A stretch of 64,000 nt of DNA from Cinnamomum chago (GCA_038049695.1 CP142456.1:78143422-78207421), one strand, 5' to 3'; shown: positions 12,481-24,751, counted from the first letter of the stretch. Numbers and translations are program-made. The notes: generated from the letters alone by a model not told the origin.

Positions 12481-13920
12481 GTACATATTTTCCAATCTGC
12501 TGGATTTAGAATTGCATCCATGGGTCAATTTGTATCTTATTAGGAAAATGCATGTTTTTCTTTTGTTGTCTCTTGTTGGGCGGCGGGTTTGGACTAGGCT
12601 TTCGGATCCGGGCCTAGATTTGGATTGTGTCTGTAATGTCCTTTTCAGCAACCCCCAGTGTGCAACTAGGACTGAGCAGGCTTGAGCCCAAGATTTCATG
12701 ACCCGTCCTGCATTAAAATGCAATATTATATGGATAGAGCACCTGAAACTAGATTTGGACTGGGCTTGTTTAGGTTTGGGCTAATGGTCAGGTCTGTGTT
12801 TTGAAGCCTGAGTGGAATTTGAGCTGGGGTCAGGATATAGCACCTGAATGGGGCCTGGACATCTAAATCACATATATTTTCATATTAATGTATATATTAT
12901 ATATCCTGGGCTCTTTTGGCTTTGACAATTCAAGCAGGGTAGACTGGACCCAAACCAAGCCCACCTGAGTTGCACTCTTGAGGGTGTAATTCTACAGGGG
13001 ATTTCCCATGGAATTCTCCCCTATATTTTTCTCACAAGCCAACTTTCCAAGGATTTGGTGTGACATCATTTCGAGTGGAGAAAATATCATCTTGAAGCTG
13101 AGATTTTCCAATAGAGAGGAAATCAAAATTCAATTTTCTTTTTTTTGCACACATTATCCAACCTTACTATTTCGTTTGTTTGCACAATTTTTGTTATGCC
13201 CTTTCAGTGTTGACTAGATGAATATTTAGGTATATCTGGAAACGGTGGGTGGGTGTGTGTTTCACATGGATGGGCATGTTGATTTTCCACAGTTGGGTAC
13301 TTAGGTTGTTGAGAATTTGAATGTATTCATTTCATATGGACTGAGATTTGAATGTGAGATAGAAGTACTATAACTGGAATCTCCACTCTTATCTGTACTA
13401 AAAGCACCGTCTTAATATAGTTTGATTAAGAGCTTTTTGTATATACCGCCTAAGGTTTGTAGGATTTGTAAATAGGCCCATGAGGTTTTAGTATTTGCAA
13501 ATAGGCCCCCGCATTTTCATTTTAATACCTTTTTGTCCGCAAAATCAATAGTCTTCCAACCACCATAGGTTTTTAGAGTGAAATGACACTTTTATCCTTA
13601 TATGCATAATTTCAAAAGCTTGGACTCAATTTTTATATAAAGCATGTAATATTAACAATTGCACTTACTGGAATAGAACAACCCTAAATAAATTCATTTT
13701 TTCTTATCAATACAATGCTCATTTCATTAAATCTAAATTGATACATGACCCACCGTTGGATTGATGAAAGCTTCAAAATACATGATTATGCTTCATGTGT
13801 AAGGGGTGCAAAAGAAATATTGAGGGAACGAGCAAATTTAAAAAATAAACATTAACTTTTAGAATTTGCGTAGGGGGGATTTAAACTTTTCATATACATG
13901 GGTGAGGGCCTATATTTGTG
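12481..13920. other. intergenic, no gene seen
   Basis: Contains GGGCCTAGATTTGGA- and AGGTTTGGGCTAATGG-type text of the kind found at ends of decayed hAT MITEs (12590-12990). The part at 13433-13930 reads TTTGTAAATAGGCCCATGAG and similar, again repeat-like. No defined ends. Confidence 0.4.
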
Positions 13921-13994
13921 GCACTGCTATAAAGAGTAAGAGCTGAGGATAATTGATAGTATCAGTCTCATGAGTATCACATGCAATGGTCTAA

Positions 13995-14115
13995 GAGCAA
14001 TGCTACGTGGGCCGACTGGGGGGGACCGGGACAGGAGGACCGTTGGATCCCAGAGGCGCTTGGGATCCAACGGTCCTGGCCCGGTCCCCCCCAGTCGGTC
14101 CAAGTGGACTTATAC
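13995..14115. mobile_element. miniature palindromic foldback element A (121 bp)
   Basis: Almost entirely an inverted repeat: GCCGACTGGGGGGGACCGG pairs with its complement, and the centre is CCGTTGGATCCC...GGGATCCAACGG. A perfect 9-bp TSD ATGGTCTAA flanks it (13986-13994 and 14116-14124). The paralogous segment near 16170 reads CACATGCAATGTATTAAATA with no insert. A 9-bp TSD suggests Mutator-type mobilisation. Confidence 0.88.
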
Positions 14116-14314
14116 ATGGTCTAAATGAGGACCACTTCCAATATAAAAAAAAAATTTGCATTAGGTGAATGTGAATTCTGGTGTTACTTACTTCTCGACC
14201 TGTCCTTTTGTCTCTTCTCTCAGGTTTCTTCATAATTTTTATTAATTGAACCAATACAGCATAAATGATAGATGTATCTGGTGCATGGAAAGGAGACCAC
14301 CACAGAAGATCCAA

Positions 14315-14317
<3 letters not shown>

Positions 14318-14355
<38 letters not shown>
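14318..14355. repeat. (AT)n microsatellite in duplication copy A
   Basis: About 19 AT units; absent from the corresponding place in copy B, so it expanded after the duplication. Confidence 0.95.
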
Positions 14356-14357
<2 letters not shown>

Positions 14358-14850
14358 GGGACCACATCTCAACCATGAGAAGAAACATGATACTACATTT
14401 ATGCTAGCAGATCTAGAACCCCTTTGTTGGACTAATTCAAAAGGACCAAAACACATTGGTTTCATAGCCTATTGGAATATAAGAAAAAAAAAAAATATCA
14501 CCAAGGCCTGTCGAGCCTAGGCCCAATAATTGTTAGGTCTGCTCATGAATAGATTTGCCAACAATTCACTTAGCTATTGGGCCACTCTCAAATCCATGTT
14601 TTGTGACCTTTGACCCATGATTTTGACACGACTAATCTAATTGTTAGGTCAAATTTGTTCCATGCTTGACCCACATCATATTCAGTACCATTATCCATAT
14701 ATGCCTATGTTCACATCACAGTTTATCTTACATTCTATTGTGTTAAACTCGGGGCCGAGTGGAATTTGTTTTATGACTTTTGGGCCTAAGGCCATGCAAC
14801 CAGGCTCCAGTTAAAACATGGTCTGTTCTGTCCAATGAGCCCCTCACTGA

Positions 14851-16114
14851 CCCTCAAGTTCAATGACCCATAAAATATCATGCAAAAATATACTATGGAG
14901 ACACATTAGAGAAATTCTCCAATGCATGCCATCCATGCATACCAGCTGCTGGGGCCCTACAGATCATTGAGGGGCCAGGGATGGAAAGATCCACGTGGGA
15001 CCACTTTAGAAATCGAAATTTCTAGTCAATCCGATGATCCTAATCCATGGGATCACTGGCATTTATATAGGGGGGTTTATATGGTTCATTTGGACTGATC
15101 ACTAGGTGGGCCCTAGATGTTCTCTCTCACAGTACTACATATCATGAGCTGATATTGGGAACATGTTATGTTATTATCCGTGCCTGCAGGGACCATCACC
15201 TTAGTATCCGATCTTTGTCTGGTTGTTTGATCTCACCAATTGGGGTTTGACTTGAAGCCAAATGCAGTATCTTCCAGGTGTATGTACTACCAGACACATT
15301 TACTTTCCCCACATGTGAAATGTGTCCCTTTGATCTAAGTGAGATGAATCTTGTTTCAAAGGCCCGACACAGTCCACCAAAATAGTAAACACAGCAAACA
15401 CTTAGCCGGTCATGAAGAAGAAAGGGATTAGCTGGAGTAGAAAATGAGAGGATGCATGAATGTAATGATAGGATGTTTCTACATTCTTTGCGACTTCATT
15501 CTTTTTACTCATCTGCCATTTTCTTCCTTTTGTATTTTACTCCATCCGTCGAATGAACACGCGAAGTCTTTTGACACATGATTCTCATGGAAACAGATTC
15601 CTGTTTGGACCAATGAGGGAGTGCCATATGACAACTCGATCTCCCTCATGTGGTACTCCCTGATTGGCACAAATAAAGTTTTCTGTTTCCAATTGCGTTT
15701 GATAAAACGTAGAATGCTGCCTTTGTGTGGGACCAGACCACCTCTGCTCAAGAGCAATGCAACAAATATTGACTACTTTCTCTTCTTTTTTTGTTTTTAA
15801 ATATCATATAAAAATTTGAGATTTTAGTTTCCATTAATACAACGATCTCTTCAAAGTACGAAGAAACTCTAATAGCTTAGAGAAAACCAGAATAAAATTG
15901 GAATAATATGTTAAAAGTTATATGGCATCAAGTTTTAACAGTAACATCTATCTATATATTCTCCATGACATTCTTCCAATTATATTCCCAAAAAACCATA
16001 GATTGAAACAATCCCAATGATTTTATGAGGATTATATATAAAAATTTATTTCTATATATAATATTTTTTTTCCCAATTAATCATATTTTATTGGGCCGAT
16101 ATTTTTTACACTGT
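14851..16114. other. spacer between the duplication copies
   Basis: About 1.26 kb without a recognisable gene, primer-binding site or repeat. The minus-strand open frame at 15509-15757 matches nothing I know. Confidence 0.4.
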
Positions 16115-16990
16115 CACTGCTAGAGAGTAAGAACTGAGGATAATTGATATTCATACTATCATTTTTATGATTAGCACATGCAATGTATTAAATAAGGACA
16201 GCTTCCAAGTTCCAATACAGAAGAAAATGCATTAGGTGACTATGAATTCTACTGTAACCTTTCTGGCCTAGGCTATTAAAAGTCTCCTCTTCCTGTTCCT
16301 TATCAGTCCTTGTGTGTCTCCTCTGTCACTTTTGTTCGTTCTTTTCTCAGAGGAAAATTGAACCAGTGCAGCATGGGATGACAGATGTTAGAGGTGACCC
16401 AACATGCATCCAATGCTGACCACATTTTTCAAGTATGAAAGGAAACAATATGATAATAGCTAGACACACCCTACCCCGACTTTAGATTGGACAAATTTCC
16501 CATTGGGAAGACTTAAGAGGACGAAAACGAGTGTACATTTGTTTCATATTGGCATAAAATTCAAAAAAAAAAAAAAAAAAAAAAAGAAGTTGTCTTGTCG
16601 AGCCTACTACCATCAATAATTATTAAGCGTGATCATGAATAGATATGCTTTCCAATCTAACTAGCCATAAATCTCCTGTTTAGTCCAAACAAGTCGGGGT
16701 GCCACATGTGGAAGATGAATTTTATTTTATTTATTAGAAGAAATGAGATTTGACATCTCCTCCCTATATCACCACCCTGAATGATTCTTTCAATTTCATA
16801 CACCAAATCCCATACGATACCCCCATGTGAACGATGGTGAATTTGATATGGCCGAGAAATTTGATAAAGTGGAATTTGTTTTACTACCCTAGCCTTCATT
16901 TTGAGACCAAAGTCACCAAATTCCAAAGTCCAAAGTCCATGCAACTAGGCCTTTGTTAAATCAGGGTCTGTACTGTAACGACCCCGTCGT
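16115..16990 (+). repeat. segmental duplication, copy B
   Basis: Partner of 13921-14850 at an offset of about 2.15-2.19 kb. It lacks the foldback insertion and so preserves the pre-insertion site. A run of about 23 A at 16562-16584 occupies the place of an A-run in copy A. Confidence 0.75.
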
Positions 16991-18023
16991 TGAGCTGAGA
17001 TCACTACAATTTTTCCATATTCATCAGCTCCTTCGTGCATTAATTAGTTGGGTCTCCCCTCGAGATACTGGATCCAAGTCAGGTAGCTTTCAACTTTAGA
17101 CTGTCACTTTTACCAAAAACCAAAAAACTTTAGACTGTCATGCTTGACACGTGATTCCAAGCGACTAAGTCCAGGAATCCTCATCAGTCAATCATTGCAC
17201 ATTTTGGTAAAATCATAGTTCATAGGCTAAGTTAGCTTGCCAGGTGACAATCAAATAGGAGATTCTCATTTTTCTTTCTAGTTGATTATTGTCCAGGTTG
17301 AAGTATCATAAGCTAGTGGACCATCATCCAACCCACAGCCAGCCAAAGGATTGTAGGGGAGCTAGCAACATAGTTAACTAGCAAAGCATTAGCCAGCTGA
17401 CTGCATGTTTTGCCAAAGGATAGTAATTAACCAGCTGAGACAGTATGATCATTTTTTTAATGTGGAGCACGCCAGGGAGCTGACAACATGAATACATGAT
17501 AATCTTCATAGGATCATCAGCCAGTCAACCGTGTGGCACGCCAAGATAGCATCAACCAGCTAACAACAAGGTCCTTGCAGCTGTGTATTTGTAGTATGAA
17601 AATGTGGAGGTCATTTTTTTCGGCTATGTACCTAGGAGGAAATGCAGGCAATCATTTTTTTCTGAAAGGTTATCTGACAGGACAAAGTGGGTGGGTTAAT
17701 ATGGGAGTATTTAAAGATTTTCTTCTACGGACGTCACATCTATTATTTAATTAAAATGTGAAACCCATTGGTGCCCAAATAATGCATACATGCTCATATG
17801 ATCTCATTTACGATACAGAGTTTGGTGACATTTGTCGAGCACAATGATGTTGTGGTACCTTTTTTCGGCCCGAATCATCTATGGAGGATTTATTGCCATG
17901 GTTTTAATTTATATTTTTGGACACTCTATGGATATAAGCTGAAGGCTTTATAACAAGCCCAGACTGGGGTTTGTCTCCCTTGGCCCATTTTACTCAAAGA
18001 AAAATCTGACAAAATATTAAAAG
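16991..18023. other. intergenic, local CAGCCAG/AGCTAGC repeats
   Basis: Between 17330 and 17560 short motifs (AACCAGCTGA, CAGCCAGC, GCCAAAGGAT) recur irregularly. No coding support. Confidence 0.4.
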
Positions 18024-18640
18024 TATACTTTGGATGTATGGTGAATTGAAGTAAAGTGAAGTGAAGCATCAAAACAAGAGAGAATAAAATATATGGGGTT
18101 ATGATAGTATTTTATTTTTAGTTGTTTGATAAGGAGTCTTTTTTACTTTTTGTATAAAAGTAGGAGATTTTTTGTCATTTAGTGGAGAAAAGAGGTTGTT
18201 TTTTTACTTTAAAAAAATAGAATGAGGAAATTTTGAATTTGTATACTTTTGATATAACCCATTGTCTTTTCTTGTCTAGATAATGGAGGATTTACTTCAC
18301 TTAAACTTCACTAGTAAAGTGCAAAACACGCCTTGGGCCCGTTTGGTAATTTTATCGTAAAATAAAAATAATGTAATGCATCAAATCAAGAGATAATAAA
18401 ATATAAGTGGGTTATAGTGGTGTTTTGTTTTTAGTTGTTTATTATAAAATCTTTTTTTACTTTTTATATAGAAAAGTTGAGTTTTTTTGTCTTTTAGTGG
18501 AGAAAGGATATTACTTTTTTACTTTTTTTTTTTTAAGAATGAAGAAATTTTGAAAAAAATATATTTTTGATGTAACCCTTGTTTGAAAAATAAAGGCTTT
18601 ACTTGACTTTTACTCAACTATTGAAGTGCCAAACAGGCTT
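18024..18640 (+). mobile_element. two tandem copies of the GGGCCC-end MITE
   Basis: Two head-to-tail copies join at GGGCCC (18335-18340). Each contains GCATCAAA, GAGA-ATAAAATATA, TTTTTAGTTGTTT, TTTTTTTACTTTT and GTGGAGAAA in order, and ends near AGTGC(C/A)AAAC. They lie about 50 bp before the copia insertion. Confidence 0.6.
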
Positions 18641-18694
18641 AGGGAATATTGTTTTCACGGATCCAAATATCCCAGCCCATACTTGCTTGTTGTC

Positions 18695-18914
18695 TATTAA
18701 GATTATACTAGAATATCTAATCTTATATTTTTAGAATATGTATATTCTGATTTGGTTAATGGTATAATTGCCATATTATAGTCATATTTATAGCTTGTAC
18801 GCATAACTGTAGCCTGACATAATTGCCATATTATAGCCATAACTTTAGTTTGTAATATTGTATATATATTACCTACGGGTGAATCAATAGAATCAAGGAA
18901 AACCAATTCTTTCA
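18695..18914 (+). repeat. 5' LTR of the copia element
   Basis: Begins TATTAAGATT and ends TTCTTTCA directly before the primer-binding site. It differs from the 3' LTR by two substitutions near offsets 31 and 88. Confidence 0.97.
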
Positions 18915-18927
18915 TGGTATCAGAGCA
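18915..18927 (+). other. primer-binding site (initiator tRNA-Met)
   Basis: TGGTATCAGAGCA abuts the 5' LTR with no spacer. It is complementary to the 3' end of tRNA-iMet, the usual copia primer. Confidence 0.9.
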
Positions 18928-19015
18928 CTAGCAGCCTAGCAAGCTCTTACCCATTTTTTTTTTCTACGATTTCTTCAGCCATCATAATCAGCCTCTCTCT
19001 CAGAATCTTCTCATT

Positions 19016-22000
19016 ATGGCCGACGATGGGAAAATAGATCCCCACTCTCCCTATTATCTTGGGTCTGGAGATCAACCCGGGAATATGATCACCCACGTGA
19101 TCCTCTCTAATGACAACTATATTGCATGGGCACGTGCAATTAAGTTGTCTTTGAAAGCTCGCGGAAAGTTTGTGTTTGTTGATGGGACATTCACCAAACC
19201 GACGGAGAAGAAGAAACAACTCGATTGGGACACTGTCAATTCTATGCTTGTCTCATGGATCACGCGGACTCTTGATCCAAAATTGGCGGCCTCCATTCCT
19301 TTTCATGATGAAGCCAAATGACTTTGGGATTATCTTGAGAAGCGGTTTTGCGTGGCCAATGGTCCTCGTCTTCAACAATTGAGGGCCGATATTACCAACT
19401 GTAAGCAAACTTCGAATATGTCTATTGATGATTATTATACCCGTTTGATGGGATTGTATGATGAATTGGATCGTCTCAAGCCTCTCCATGCGTGTGCCTG
19501 TGGTAAGTGTACTTGTGATGTTGCTGGTCGATTCGCTGCGGATCGAGAGGAGGAGAAACTCCATCAATTTCTCATTGGCATTAACGATGAGTTATATGCA
19601 ACGGTACGTTCTAATTTGTTGTCCACTTCTCCTTTACCTGATCTCGATCGTGTGTATCAAGCATGTCTTCAGGAAGAAAAGTCTCGGGGTATTGCTCGAG
19701 ATAGAGCGGACAAGGAGGAAATCCATGCGTTTGCTCTACAAACTGCACGACCCAAGGCTCGTTTTACTCGTCCCGATAAATCAAAATTGTATTGTTCTGT
19801 TTGTAAGCGATCAGGTCATGATGACAATACTTGTTTCAAAACGCATTGATATCCGGATTGGTGGGAAGATCGGAACCGTGGAGTCCAAGGCAGTGCACGT
19901 CCCAATGCACAACCACCTCCTGCGGCTCCTCCAACTGCTCCTCGTGGTCGGCATAAAGCCGTGGCCGCCACGGTCGTGGCTGCCAATGCTGTGGCTGGTG
20001 GGGAGACCGATTCAGTGGCCTCCTCTCATGGGTCCTCTGACATTTCTTTGCCTGACTTAAAACCGGAGCAGGTTCAGATTTTATTGAATATGATAAATAA
20101 TCGCCAACATGATCGGATGATGGGTGAGTTCTCTTCTTTTTCCTGGATTATTGATACTGGTGCTTCTCACCATGTTACTGGGACTGAATCATGTTTGACG
20201 GACACTCATCATATTTCGCAATGTTCAGTTGGGTTACCTAACGGCGCACATGCCATTGCTACTAAGGCTGGCCGCGTTTTGTTGACTGATGGGTTGATAC
20301 TTGAACATGTTTTATTTGTACCACAGTTACATTGCAACTTAATCTCGGTGTCACAATTAATTGATGATTCTAAATGTCTTTTACAATTCACTGATTCATT
20401 ATGTGCTATACAGGACCTACGCTCGGGGAGTCTGATTGGAGCCGGTGAACGTAAGGATGGACTCTATTATTTTCGGCGGATTCCTACAGTGTGTGCGGTA
20501 ACGGTTCCAGAGATTTCAGAATTTGAGTTGTGGCATCGTCGTCTGGGGCATCCGTCAGATAGAGTCGTCAAGTTAGTTCCGGCTATTTCTTCCAGTACTT
20601 CTAGAAAGAAATTGAATAAAGCATGTGAAGTTTGTCCTCAAGCAAAGCAAAAACGTGATAGTTTTCCTGTTAGTGATAGTAAAGCTAGTCGAATCTTTGA
20701 ACTTATTCATTGTGACTTATGGGGCCCAAATAAGATACCCTCTTCGTGTGGAGCACATTATTTTTTGACTTTGGTGGATGATTTTTCAAGAGCTGTATGG
20801 GTTTATTTATTGCGTTCAAAAACACAAGTTTATCAAGTTTTTTGTTCATTTTTTGCTATGATTGCCCGTCAGTTTGAAACACATGTCAAATTAGTACGGA
20901 GTGATAATGGTACGGAGTTTAAATGTATGTTGGATTATTTTGATACACATGGAATTATTTTTCAAACCTCTTGTGTTGGGACTCCTCAACAAAATGGTCG
21001 TGTGGAACGAAAACATCAACATATTCTTAATGTGGGTCGTGCTTTGATGTTTCAAGGCAATCTTCCTATTACTTTTTGGGGAGAATGTGTGCTTGGTGCA
21101 GTATATCTCATTAACAGAACTCCTTCTGGTTTGCTCCACAATAAAACTCCCTTTGAAATGCTCTTTGGCCAGGCACCTGAGTTTGATGAACTTAAGGTTT
21201 TTGGTTGTTTAGCTTTTGCCCACAATCAAAAGGCCAAAGGTAATAAATTTGCTCCTCGAAGTAGGAAGTGTGTCTTTATTGGTTATCCACATGGGAAGAA
21301 AGGGTGGAAATTATATGACCTTCAGACAGGTGACATCTTTGTTTCCAGAGATGTAAAGTTTCATGAAAATGAATTTCCTTACGAGACTGTTTCTACTTCT
21401 CAAGTGCCAGCTTCTTTCTCGTCGCCACCTGATTCTAATGTGGGGATTGATGTTGATTTTTTGGAAGACTTGGAGTCTGCTTTGGTTGATGATCATGCAG
21501 CCCCTGCGATTGGGATTGACATTGTGCTAAATCCCACATCGCCTCCTGTGCCCCCTGCACTTCTGTCTCCTCCTGCCTCCACCGATGACTTAGGGCGCGG
21601 GTTGCGGGATAAGCGTCCCTCCGTTCTTCTTCGTGACTTTGTTACCCACACTGTACAATCTTCGAGTCCATCTGAGTGTTCATCGTCTTCTACTAGCTCC
21701 TCAGGTACTCCTTATCCTATAGCACATTATGTGAATTGTAATAAGTTTTCTCCACGACACCGTGTTTTTCTTGCAGCGATCACTGAAGGCATTGAGCCTC
21801 GTTCTTTTAAAGAAGCTATGCAAGATGAAGGTTGGCGCGAGGCTATGCAGAAAGAAATTGCTGCTTTAGAAGCTAATGGCACCTGGGACATGGCAGTTTT
21901 ACCTCCTCATAAAAAGGCTCTTGGTTCTAAATGGGTATACAAAATCAAATATCATGCGGATGGGCAAGTAGAGCGTCTTAAGGCTCGTCTGGTTATTTTT

Positions 22001-23328
22001 GGCAATCATCAAGTTGAGGGGGTTGATTATAATGAAACTTTTACTCCAGTTGGAAAATGGTCACTGTTCGTGCCTTCTTAGCAGTTGCAGCGGTCAAGAA
22101 TTGGGTTTTGCATCAGATGGATGTTCATAATGCGTTTCTTCATGGTGATCTTGATGAAGAAGTTTACATGAAACTTCCTCCTGGCTTCAACGTTCGCACT
22201 CCTGGTTTAGTGTGTCGTCTCAAGAAGTCTTTGTATGGTTTACGACAGGCTCCGCGGTGCTGGTATGCTAAGTTAGCTGCTTCTTTGAAGACTTATGGTT
22301 TCCTTCAGTCTTATTCAGATTATTCTCTGTTTACTCTACATCAGGGATCGGTATAACTTAATGTTCTTGTGTATGTTGATGATCTCATTATTTCTGGTAA
22401 TGATGCTTCCGCTGTTGACCATTTCAAGGCCTATTTGCACGAGTGTTTCCATATGAAAGATTTGGGTGCCTTGAAGTATTTTCTTGGTATTGAGGTTGCT
22501 CGTAATTCAGAGGGCATCTTCTTGTGTCAACGAAAATATACTCTTGATATTATTGCTGAAACTGGCTTATTGGGGTCTCGTCCCGTTGGCTTTCCCATGG
22601 AGCAGAATCACACATTGGCTCTCGCCACAGGCCCTTTGCTCGCCGATCCTGAAAAGTATAGACGACTTGTGGGTCGTCTCATTTACTTAACCTCCACCCG
22701 TCCTGACTTGGTTTATACAGTTCATATCTTGGCTCAGTTTATGCAACACCCTCGTCAGGATCATTGGGATGCGGCGCTTCGTATGGTTCGCTACTTAAAA
22801 GGGTGTCCGGGTCAAGGCATTCTTCTTCGCACTGATTGTGAGTTATCTCTGACAGGTTGGTGCGATTCAGATTGGGCTACGTGTCCTTTGAGTAGACGGT
22901 CTCTTACTGGTTGGATAGTGTTTCTTGGATCTTCTCCGATTTCTTGGAAGACCAAGAAACAACATACGGTGTCCCGGTCTTCTGCTGAAGCCGAGTATCG
23001 TTCCATGGCTGCCGTCACTTCAGAGTTGAAATGGCTCAAAGCTTTGCTTGTGAGTTTGGGTGTCACACATTCGCCAGCCATGCGCTTATACTGTGATAGT
23101 TAGTCGGCCCTCTACATTACTCAAAATCCTGTCTTCCATGAGCGTACCAAGCATATTGAAGTTGATTGTCATTATGTGCGTGATGCCATTCGTGACGGTA
23201 TTATTTCTACGTCTCATGTGTCTACTGATGATCAGCTTGCCGACATCTTCACCAAGGCTCTTGGCAAGCGCAAGTTTTTGTATCTCCTTAGCAAGTTGGG
23301 CATTTGTGATCTCCATGCTCCAACTTGA
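19016..23328 (+). pseudogene. copia gag-pol, interrupted by four stops and one frameshift
   Basis: Begins at the ATG of MADDGKIDPHSPYYLGSGD. Recognisable parts in order: gag; zinc knuckle CSVCKRSGHDDNTC near 19794; protease motif DTGASHH near 20155; GAG-pre-integrase LWHRRLGHPS; integrase with GPNKIP, SDNGTEF and GTPQQNGRVERK; reverse transcriptase with [13 protein letters not shown] and YVDDLIIS; RNase H with WCDSDWA and SRSSAEAEYR; end DIFTKALGK. Disabling changes: in-frame stops TGA at 19319, TGA at 19847, TAA at 22354 and TAG at 23101, and a one-base frame change in an A-run near 22053-22058. The copy cannot make a full polyprotein. All domains are otherwise well preserved, so decay is recent. 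Confidence 0.95.
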
Positions 23329-23335
23329 GGGGGGG
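23326..23335 (+). other. polypurine tract
   Basis: TGAGGGGGGG immediately before the 3' LTR, overlapping the stop codon of the pol frame; it would prime plus-strand synthesis. Confidence 0.85.
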
Positions 23336-23555
23336 TATTAAGATTATACTAGAATATCTAATCTTCTATTTTTAGAATATGTATATTCTGATTTGGTTAA
23401 TGGTATAATTGCCATATTATAGACATATTTATAGCTTGTACGCATAACTGTAGCCTGACATAATTGCCATATTATAGCCATAACTTTAGTTTGTAATATT
23501 GTATATATATTACCTACGGGTGAATCAATAGAATCAAGGAAAACCAATTCTTTCA
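23336..23555 (+). repeat. 3' LTR of the copia element
   Basis: 220 bp, same termini as the 5' LTR, followed by the second TTGTC target duplication. Confidence 0.97.
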
Positions 23556-23560
23556 TTGTC

Positions 23561-24694
23561 CCTTGGAAAAGATTATGGGACTTATTCCTTTAAAGCTAAA
23601 TTTTTTTGGATGGCATATATTGCTCGGACTACTTTGTGCAAGGGCATATTTGGCCCAATTTATACATACCATGGGCCCATTGTGTGTTTTTTTTTTTCGT
23701 TCAAGCCCGAAATTTAGTGATCACCTCTCTACAACATGTGATTTAGCCAAATGGTCATGATAGTCATTTCCTTATTCAGTGGCCATCCCAACCTGAACCA
23801 ACTTTTAAACGTTTAGCCACTGGTTTTGAGCAGCCACAGTGATGTAAAGATGTTTTGGGTTAGTGTCCTCCTGATATATTTGAGAAGCCTAAAATGACTG
23901 CATCTTAATTCACACCCCGTGTAGACTGAGTCTTCTATTTTTTATTTTTTTACCCCAACCAAAGGGAATGGAACCCAAGAGCGCACGCACACATGTGATC
24001 ATGTCACCCACACTTGGAAGGAAGCCCACATATAGGCCTACACAAGTGAGAACTGAGAAGAGAGGTATACCCACCAGTCGAACCCTTGACAGCCAAGTGA
24101 GAGGCACGGTATATATCCTGAGTCTACTCAAAACCATAGCTTTCATTCACCAACACAATGTAGCTAATACCACCACTTTGATCCCTTACCACCATGGGAT
24201 TCGGATTGAACATGGATTCCCATGCAGTTCTGATTTACAAACTGGAACAATGTAAATCCAGAAGCCACAAATACCTGAAAATATTCAGAAATTATAGAAT
24301 AATCATAAGCACTACACTAACCAGCAATCAGATTTGATGCAGGATAATCTCAGACCAATGAGAAAGATATGCAACCCAATGGACAGAACGAATAAGAAGA
24401 GATTTTATTATAAAGTTGTTTATTGCAAAGTTGCCGAAATTCTGAACTATGTTGTTCAGAAAGTAGAAACCAATCAAAGCTTCTCTTAACTCATGATACA
24501 TTCATTTTTCTGATATAAAGATGTTATACTTGAACTAATTAGAAGTAGAAAGGAAAGAAATCAAAAAGAAATATGGATACTGCTGGTTTGTGCTGAATCT
24601 TCTGCACAAGTTTGTTTGTGGACATGGCATGAAAATCTGCGCGGGCTGTGCCAGGCCATATAAGTTCGTCACGCTGTCCCACATGCTTCTTCTA

Positions 24695-24751
<57 letters not shown>

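Larger units (their letters stand above)
13921..14850 (+). repeat. segmental duplication, copy A
   Basis: Collinear with 16115-16990: shared blocks include AGGATAATTGATA, CACATGCAATG, GCATTAGGTGA, ATTGAACCA, GCATCCAATGC-like text, CATGAATAGAT and GTGGAATTTGTTTTA, in the same order. Copy A carries the foldback element and a (TA)n tract. Alternatives are two long LTRs of a decayed element, but I see no primer site between the copies. Confidence 0.75.
18695..23555 (+). mobile_element. Ty1/copia LTR retrotransposon, complete but defective (4861 bp)
   Basis: Both LTRs are 220 bp and the element is flanked by the perfect 5-bp TSD TTGTC (18690-18694 and 23556-23560). A primer-binding site complementary to initiator tRNA-Met follows the 5' LTR and a polypurine tract precedes the 3' LTR. 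Gene order gag, protease, integrase, RT, RNase H marks Ty1/copia; the small size and short LTRs suggest the Ale/Retrofit group, not verified. The LTRs differ at only two positions, so insertion is recent relative to the other repeats here. LTR termini are TA...CA and not TG...CA. Confidence 0.97.

Noticed and set aside
14003..14365. Open frame over the foldback element and TA tract
   Set aside because: It is created by the palindrome and the Tyr-Ile repeat; not conserved in duplication copy B.
18703..18915. Minus-strand frame in each LTR (MKELVFLDSIDS), present twice
   Set aside because: It is the reverse reading of the LTR and is repeated only because the LTR is.
19170..20060. Overlapping second-frame open regions within the copia gag
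   Set aside because: They lie in a shifted frame of well-identified gag and protease sequence.
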